60,000 nt of DNA from Diphasiastrum complanatum. Lineage: Eukaryota > Streptophyta > Lycopodiopsida > Lycopodiales > Lycopodiaceae. Positions 54,302 through 60,000 of the stretch are shown here, piece after piece. The position numbers and the translations under genes were made by a program. Position 1 is the first letter of the stretch. Every line of letters starts with the position of its first letter. The notes beneath the pieces were generated by a model. The model saw only the letters and a program-made list of their open reading frames with translations. It was not told where the DNA came from and ran no database searches. Location: the NCBI GenBank assembly GCA_029204225.1, contig CM055107.1, forward strand, positions 20,529,997 through 20,589,996, read 5' to 3'.

Positions 54302-57165
54302 GGGTTCGTCTCGACGTGCAGCACAGTACGGAACATACAGCCGGCCAAACGGACTTCGTTTGGCAATACTGGACCACTTTTTGGGAATGCAAAAAAGTAG
54401 TCCATTCACTGTGCCCTAATGGTGTTCCTTCCTACATGAGGACGTTTTCAAGCAAACGACATCGAAATCGAACTACAATTGGTCTAGTAAATTCATGCCG
54501 ACACACGAACTTGTAGCCACCTTCTGTCTAAAGTTCTGGGAGTTTTCGACTAGATCCGTTAAGTTATTGGTCCGACAGGCCTAACTTCCCTATAGTACTT
54601 TCAGGGTTTCTGGCTTGGATGCACGTTTCTTAGTGAATATTGGATGGTTTGGAACTTGGTTTGGTGCTGCGGGTTTGTCTCAATGTGCAACACAATACGA
54701 GATAGACGGAAGGCCAAACAGACTCTGTTTCAACGATATTGGACTACTTATCGAGAATGCCAAACAGTAGTGCATTTGTTGTGCTCTAATGGCATTCCTT
54801 CTGACACGTAGGGCGTTTTCAGACAAATGACATCAGAATCGAATTGCAACTAATCCAGTGGATTTGTGTCGAGCACACAAACTTGCAATCACCTTCCGTT
54901 TGAAATTTTGAGAGGTTTTGACCTAAAGTTCTTGTCCGACAGGCCTAACTTTCCTATACATTCATGGTTTCTAGCTGGGACGCACGTTTCTCAGTGAATA
55001 CTGGATGATTTAAAATCTACTTTGCTGTTATGGGTTAGTCTCGACGTGCAGCACAGTACGAAACAGACGGTCGGCCAAACGGACTCCGTTTGGTGATGCT
55101 GGACCACTTCACTGGAATGCAAAAAAGTAGTCCATTCATTGTGCCCTAATGGCATTCCTTCTGACACGAAGGGCATTTTCAAGCAAACGACATCGAAATT
55201 GAGCTACAACTTGTCCAGTGTGGATTTGTGTCGAGCACACAAACTTGTAGCCACCTTCCGTTTGAAGTTCTGGAGGGTTTTGACCGGATACGTTAAGTTT
55301 CTGGTCCGATAGACGTAACTTCTCTATACTACTTTAAGGATTTATGGCTTGGATACACGTTTCTCAGTGAATACTGGACGGTTTGAAATCTGGTTTGGTT
55401 TTGTGGGTTCGTCTCGACGTGCAGCACAGTACGGAACAGACGGACAACCAAATACACTCTGTTTGACAATATCGGACCATTTATCAAGAATGCCAATAAG
55501 TAGTCCATTCATTGTGCCCTAATGGCATTCCTTCCAACACCTAGACGTTTTCAAGTAAACGACATCAGGATCAAGCTGCAACTGATCCAGTGGATTCGCG
55601 TTGAGCACACAAACTTGCAGCCACCTTTCATTCAAAGCTTTGAGAGGTTTTTTCCTAAAGTTCTTGTCCGATAGGCCTAACTTTCCTATACATTCATGGT
55701 TTCTAGTTGGGACACACGTTTCTCAGTGAATATAGGATGGTTTGGAATCAGCTTTGGGGTAGTCTCGACGTGCAACATAGTACGGAACAGATGGTCGGCC
55801 AAACAGACTCCATTCGGTGATGCTGGATCACTTCACTAGAATGCAAAAAAGTAGTCCATTCACTATGCCCTAATGGCATTCCTTTCGACACGAAGGGCAT
55901 TTTCAAGCAAACGACATCGGAATCAAGCTGCAACTTGTCCAGTGGATTCGTGTCGAGCACACGAACTTGTAGCCACCTTCTGTCCGTACGGAACAAACAA
56001 ACGACCAAACAGACTTCGTTCAGTGATATTGGACCACTTATCGGGAATGCCAAAAAGTAGTCCATTCATTGTGCCGTAATGGCATTCCTTACAACATGTA
56101 GGGTGGTTTCAGACAAACAACATTAGAATTGAATTGCAACTAATCTACTAGATTCGTATCAAGCACACAAACTTGCAGCCACCTTCCGTTTGAAGTTTTG
56201 AGAGGTTTCGACCTAAGTTTCTTGTTCGAGAGGCCTAACCTCCTTATACTTTCAAGGTTTCTAGATGGGACGCATGTTTCTCAGTAAATACTGGACGATT
56301 TGGAATCTACTATGGTGCTGCGGGTTCTAGGTGTGCAGCACAGTACGGAACAGATGGCCGGCCAAACAGACTTCGTTCGGCAATACTGGACCACTTCTCA
56401 GGAATGCCAAAAAGTAGTCCATTCATTGTGCCCTAATGGTGTTCCTTCCGACACAAAGGGCGTTTTCAGGCAAACAACATTGGAATCGAGTTGCAAGTGG
56501 TCCAGTAAATTTGTGTCGAGCACACAAACTTGTAGCCACCTTTGGTCCGAAGTTTTGGGGGTTTCGGCCAGATGCGTTAAGTTTCTGATCCGACAAGCCT
56601 AATATCTTTATACTACTTTCAAGGTTTATGGCTTGGACGCATGTTTTTCATTGAATACTAGACGGTTTGGAATCTGGTTTGGTGTTGTGGATTCATCTCA
56701 ACGTGCAGCACAGTACGAAACATACGAATGGCCAAACAATCTCCGTTCAGCGATATTGGAACACTTATCGGGAATGCCATAAAGTAGTCCATTCATTGTG
56801 CCCCGATGGCATTCCTTCCGACATGTAGGACGTTTTCAATCAAACGACATCATAATCGAGCTGCAACTAGTCTAGTGGATTCGTGTCGAGCACACGAACT
56901 TGCAGCCACCTTCTGTTTGAAGTAAGAGAGGTTCGACTGAATCCGTTAAGTTTCTGGTCTGACATGCCTAACTTCCCTATACTACTTTCAGGGTTAATGG
57001 CTTGGATGCACGTTTCTTAATGAATACTAGACTGTTTGGATCTTGGTTTGGTGTTGCGGGTTCGTCTCCACGTGGAGCTGGGACGCACGTTTCTCAATGA
57101 ATACTGGATGGTTTGGAATCTGCTTTGGTGTTGTGGGTTCGTCTAGGTGTGCAATACAGTACGAA
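54302..57165 (+). repeat. ~365-bp satellite array with dimeric higher-order structure
   Basis: Monomers start near 54302, 54671, 55032, 55405, 55756, 55986 (partial), 56331, 56689 and 57058 (short), ending after a fragment at 57137-57165. Each begins TCTCGACGTGCAGCACAGTA and carries AGTAGTCCATTCATTGTGCC and GTCGAGCACACAAACTTG. Two monomer types alternate, giving a ~730-bp higher-order unit (see findings). Short ORFs inside repeat from unit to unit and are not genes. Confidence 0.93.
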
Positions 57166-57184
57166 ATAATTTTTGGTTTTTTTT

Positions 57185-58345
57185 TATATTAATATTCTAA
57201 TTGGAATAAGATAGTGACATTTTTCAGTACTAGAACCCAGCTTGATGAATTCAATTCATCAAAGTATCTCATTGTTTAGGAAAATTGGAGTCATTGTTAA
57301 TAATTTCTAATCTTTTAAGGAATATTTGATATCTTTGATGAAATGAGTTGGTCCTTGTTGATTTAATGTCAAGGTTCAAGGTTCAAGGAACATTGGACAT
57401 TAAATCATGATTTTGGAAGACTAAATTTATCTCTCGACCTCTAAGGCTAAACACAATATAAAATCATTAAATCCAAGTACAAATGATTTTATATTGTGTT
57501 GGATTTAATGACTTTGGATTTAATGATTTTGTAGTTCGCTACTTGGGCACTCAATGCATATGTAGATGAGTCAACAAGGACCAACTCATTTTCATCAAAG
57601 ATATCGAATACTCCTTACAAAATACGAAATTATTAACAATTTGGCTTCATCAAACTAGGTTCTAGTACTGAAGAATGCCACTATCTTATTCCAATAAGAA
57701 TATTAATATAAAACTAATGAACCATAAATCGTGAACCTTGACGTAGGACATTAAATCTTGATTCTAGAAGACTAAATTTGTATCTCTCTACTTCTAAGGC
57801 CAAACTCTCAATTTTGAAATCCCATTAAATCCAACACAATATAAAATCATTTGTTTGATTCATCCTTATCATGTTCATCTTGTTCGCTACTTGGCACTCA
57901 ATGCATATGTAGACGAGTCAACAAGGACCAACTCATTTTCATCAACGAATATTTCTTAAAAAGATACGAAATTTTTAACAATGTCCTCAATTTCCTAAAC
58001 AATGAGACATTTTGATGAACTAGGTTCGTCAAGCTGGATTCTAGTATTGAAGAATGTCACTATCTTATTCCAATAAGAATATTAATATTAAACTAGTAAA
58101 CCTTGAACGTTGGACATTAAATCTTGATTTTGGAAGACTAAATTTGTATCTGTCTACTTCTAATGCCAAACTATCAATTTTCAAGCCCCATCAACACAAT
58201 ATAAAATCATTTGTGTGATTCTTGTTTGCTGTTTGGGCACTCAATGCATATGTAGACTTGTCAACAATAAACCAACTCATTCTCATCAAAGATATCGAAT
58301 ATTCCTTGAAAAATACAAAACGATTAACAATGTCTCCAATTCTCC
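57185..58345. repeat. Right flank repeat F, inverted then direct units
   Basis: 57185-57450 is an inverted copy of the left-flank unit. After a hairpin junction, direct units follow with anchors at about 57672 and 58048 (period ~375 bp) and a weaker one near 58540. The inverted part mirrors 54140-54296 across the satellite. Confidence 0.75.
57450..57500. repeat. 19-bp perfect inverted repeat at the orientation switch
   Basis: AACACAATATAAAATCATT (57450-57468) and its exact complement (57482-57500) are separated by 13 nt. This is where F units change from inverted to direct orientation. Confidence 0.9.
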
Positions 58346-59357
58346 TAAACATTCAAAAAGTCTTATGATGTTTTTCTTTCAATGGTTGAATCTCTTTTCA
58401 TGGTATTACCGAATTAGGATTGATTAAAGGAATCTTGACTTTGTGACTTTTCTTGACATAACTTGGATTTTAGACATAAATTTATGATAATTACATAATT
58501 TGATGAACTAGGTTCATAGAATTGATTTTTACTACAAAAGAATAACACTATCGTGTTTCAATAAAAATGATATTTTGGTGAACCTAGTTCATCAAAAACA
58601 CTAATTGTAATTGAATCTTTAGTTATGAAATTTTAGTGCTAGATGAGTACATGCTCAACTAATGTACTATAGAAATTCGTACCAAGAGAACATCTATGCT
58701 GGTACAGAAAAGTTGAATATATTATGAAAATGGAAATATTAGTGGTGCTTACAATAAGTATCACAGAATGAGTTATTCAAGATGTGAAAGTCAAAGATAA
58801 TGACACATTGAACAAATCGACGAGTACAAACAAATGCCAAAAAAATGCCAAACAAATGCCAACATGGAGGATGATGTTATTGAAGACCAAGTGAGGAGAT
58901 TATTGAAGAAGCATTGATTCAAAACGAGGCAAAAAGACTTACACGTTAGGATTGGATTGACAAGAAGGTAAATTTTTTCAATTCAAGTTAAGAAATTGTC
59001 CTAGGAGAAGGTACATTTTGCTTGTATTTTCATATCAGGCAATTGACTTTGAGGAGCTTGGAGATGACCACGTGGAAATCACTATAACAAAATGGTATTG
59101 GCATGCTAATATTAGCACAATGAACGAGAAGTTAGACTTGCTAAAATGGCCAATCGATCAAGTCACTTTAATGGATGTGGATCAAGATTGAGAGGACCAT
59201 AAACAGAAAAATCCAACTTCTTAAATGATGATGAGCAAAGTAGTGAAGAGTCAGACGTTGCCTTTCTAATGGCCGGAGAAACGTTGTTGGACGGAAAAAA
59301 AAGGCCATATAACATGTTTCATAGAAAAGCAAAAACTTCAAGCTGTTCAAGTGAAAA
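58346..59357. other. Upstream of the terminal ORF; no gene assigned
   Basis: AT-rich, with two more GTTCATCA-type palindromes (58501, 58577). The last ~500 bp are purine-rich on the plus strand and could include upstream exon sequence, but stops break every frame. Confidence 0.4.
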
Positions 59358-59936
59358 AAAGAGAGAGAAGTCAAGTGCTCATTGGAAGCAATTCAAAAAG
59401 TGGCATCCATAGATTGTTGTAAGCAACAATGTTGTCAACTTATGAATCGTGACAAGATTCACAATGCACAAAAGCAATTTTGGGGCCAAAATTTTGGAAA
59501 TAGGATGACATATATGTATGACATGTTACAAACTACACATAATGTACCTAGATCAAGATGCACATACATGATGTTTCAAAGGGAGCCAATTTGTAGTGTA
59601 GCGTGGTACGAGATCCATGGAGTGCCAAAAGCTTCATTTTATAGGTACAAGGCATCCTACAATGAAGGGTCAAGAAAGTCAATACATGGCAATGCACAAA
59701 TTATTGGAGGAGCTTGGAAACATGTTGAAATGGCCTTGGCTATAATAGATGCATTTGTGGAAAACAATGTTGAGCAAATGCCTCACAAAAATAGAACTAC
59801 AGAGACGGGAGAAAGACATGTTCAGCTTGTAATTCCTGCCATTTACAAACAACAAGATATATTGAAAGAGGTCAATGATACACTAAAGAATATGGGCTTC
59901 AAATGCCTATCACCTTCTACATTTAGCCAGTATTGA
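59358..59936 (+). CDS. Unrecognised protein, possibly transposase-related, partial or broken
   Basis: An open frame from after a stop near 59356 to a TGA at 59934-59936. The N-terminal Cys cluster (DCCKQQCCQLMN) is followed by WYEIHGVPKASFYRYKASYN (resembling a helix-turn-helix), then a KSIHGNAQ block and RTTETGERHVQLVIPAIYKQ. No ATG begins the frame, so an upstream exon or decay is likely. After the stop the same phase reads KTHYKHVSLSQISTFSKCDI to the window edge, so the protein probably continues and the stop is a break. The layout (Cys-rich N-terminus, recognition helix, HGN block, later CxxC) recalls uncharacterised DDE-type transposon proteins, but I cannot name the family. Confidence 0.45.
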   Translation, partial: KEREVKCSLEAIQKVASIDCCKQQCCQLMNRDKIHNAQKQFWGQNFGNRMTYMYDMLQTTHNVPRSRCTYMMFQREPICSVAWYEIHGVPKASFYRYKASYNEGSRKSIHGNAQIIGGAWKHVEMALAIIDAFVENNVEQMPHKNRTTETGERHVQLVIPAIYKQQDILKEVNDTLKNMGFKCLSPSTFSQY

Positions 59937-60000
59937 AAGACACATTATAAGCACGTGAGCTTGTCACAAATTAGCACATTTTCTAAGTGTGACATTTGCA

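Noticed and set aside
54302-57165. CRISPR-like or coding repeat
   Set aside because: Units are ~365 bp, contiguous and without spacers. Open frames within them are short and change between units, so this is satellite DNA.

Overview
The window looks like gene-poor nuclear DNA of a vascular plant with a large, retrotransposon-rich genome. The evidence is one spliced host gene with GT-AG introns and plant-type Ty1/copia elements that use an initiator-Met tRNA primer site (TGGTATCAGAGC). It is otherwise made of nested and decayed mobile DNA, long GA/CT microsatellites and a satellite array. No bacterial-type operon, rRNA, tRNA gene or CRISPR array was seen. The host gene is rather diverged from the angiosperm proteins I know, so a fern or another non-angiosperm is possible, but this is inference.

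Layout. 1-7.9 kb: family-A LTR pieces and copia element C1 (minus strand), whose polyprotein frame is broken by one stop codon. 7.9-15.8 kb: a decayed relative, C2, whose integrase region was invaded by a MITE-like element and a Ty3-type gag fragment with microsatellites. 15.8-19.9 kb: a TE-poor island with the only clear host gene, a six-exon aluminium-activated malate transporter (ALMT) gene (17170-19457, plus strand). 19.9-21.7 kb: a SINE-like tRNA head and a CACTA Tnp2 transposase relic. 21.7-27.2 kb: complete young element B1 with 647-bp LTRs and a CATAT target duplication. 27.4-30.6 kb: the 5' half of a decayed plus-strand copia element, D1. 30.6-35.1 kb: AT-rich DNA, then a D-type RT relic split by a solo LTR. 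35.1-46.8 kb: element A, flanked by the duplication CACAA, with element B2 nested in its RT region. 46.8-50.2 kb: AT-rich DNA, a second MITE copy and another D-type RT relic. 50.2-53.8 kb: mostly featureless, with a GC-rich foldback. 53.8-58.3 kb: a ~365-bp satellite array with alternating monomer types, flanked by inverted copies of a second repeat. 58.3-60 kb: an unrecognised partial gene.

How the parts relate. ALMT is the only gene likely to serve the plant. The copia elements form a readable series of insertions: a D-type RT relic was hit by a solo-LTR element and by A, and B2 then landed in A with loss of A's RT core. Family B is the most unusual group. Both copies keep gag, priming sites and LTRs, but their RT region is a strongly altered open frame in which the catalytic YVDD box appears to be lost, so they probably depended on another element's RT. 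B1 and B2 are nearly identical from the inner LTR through the leader but clearly diverged elsewhere, which suggests template switching.
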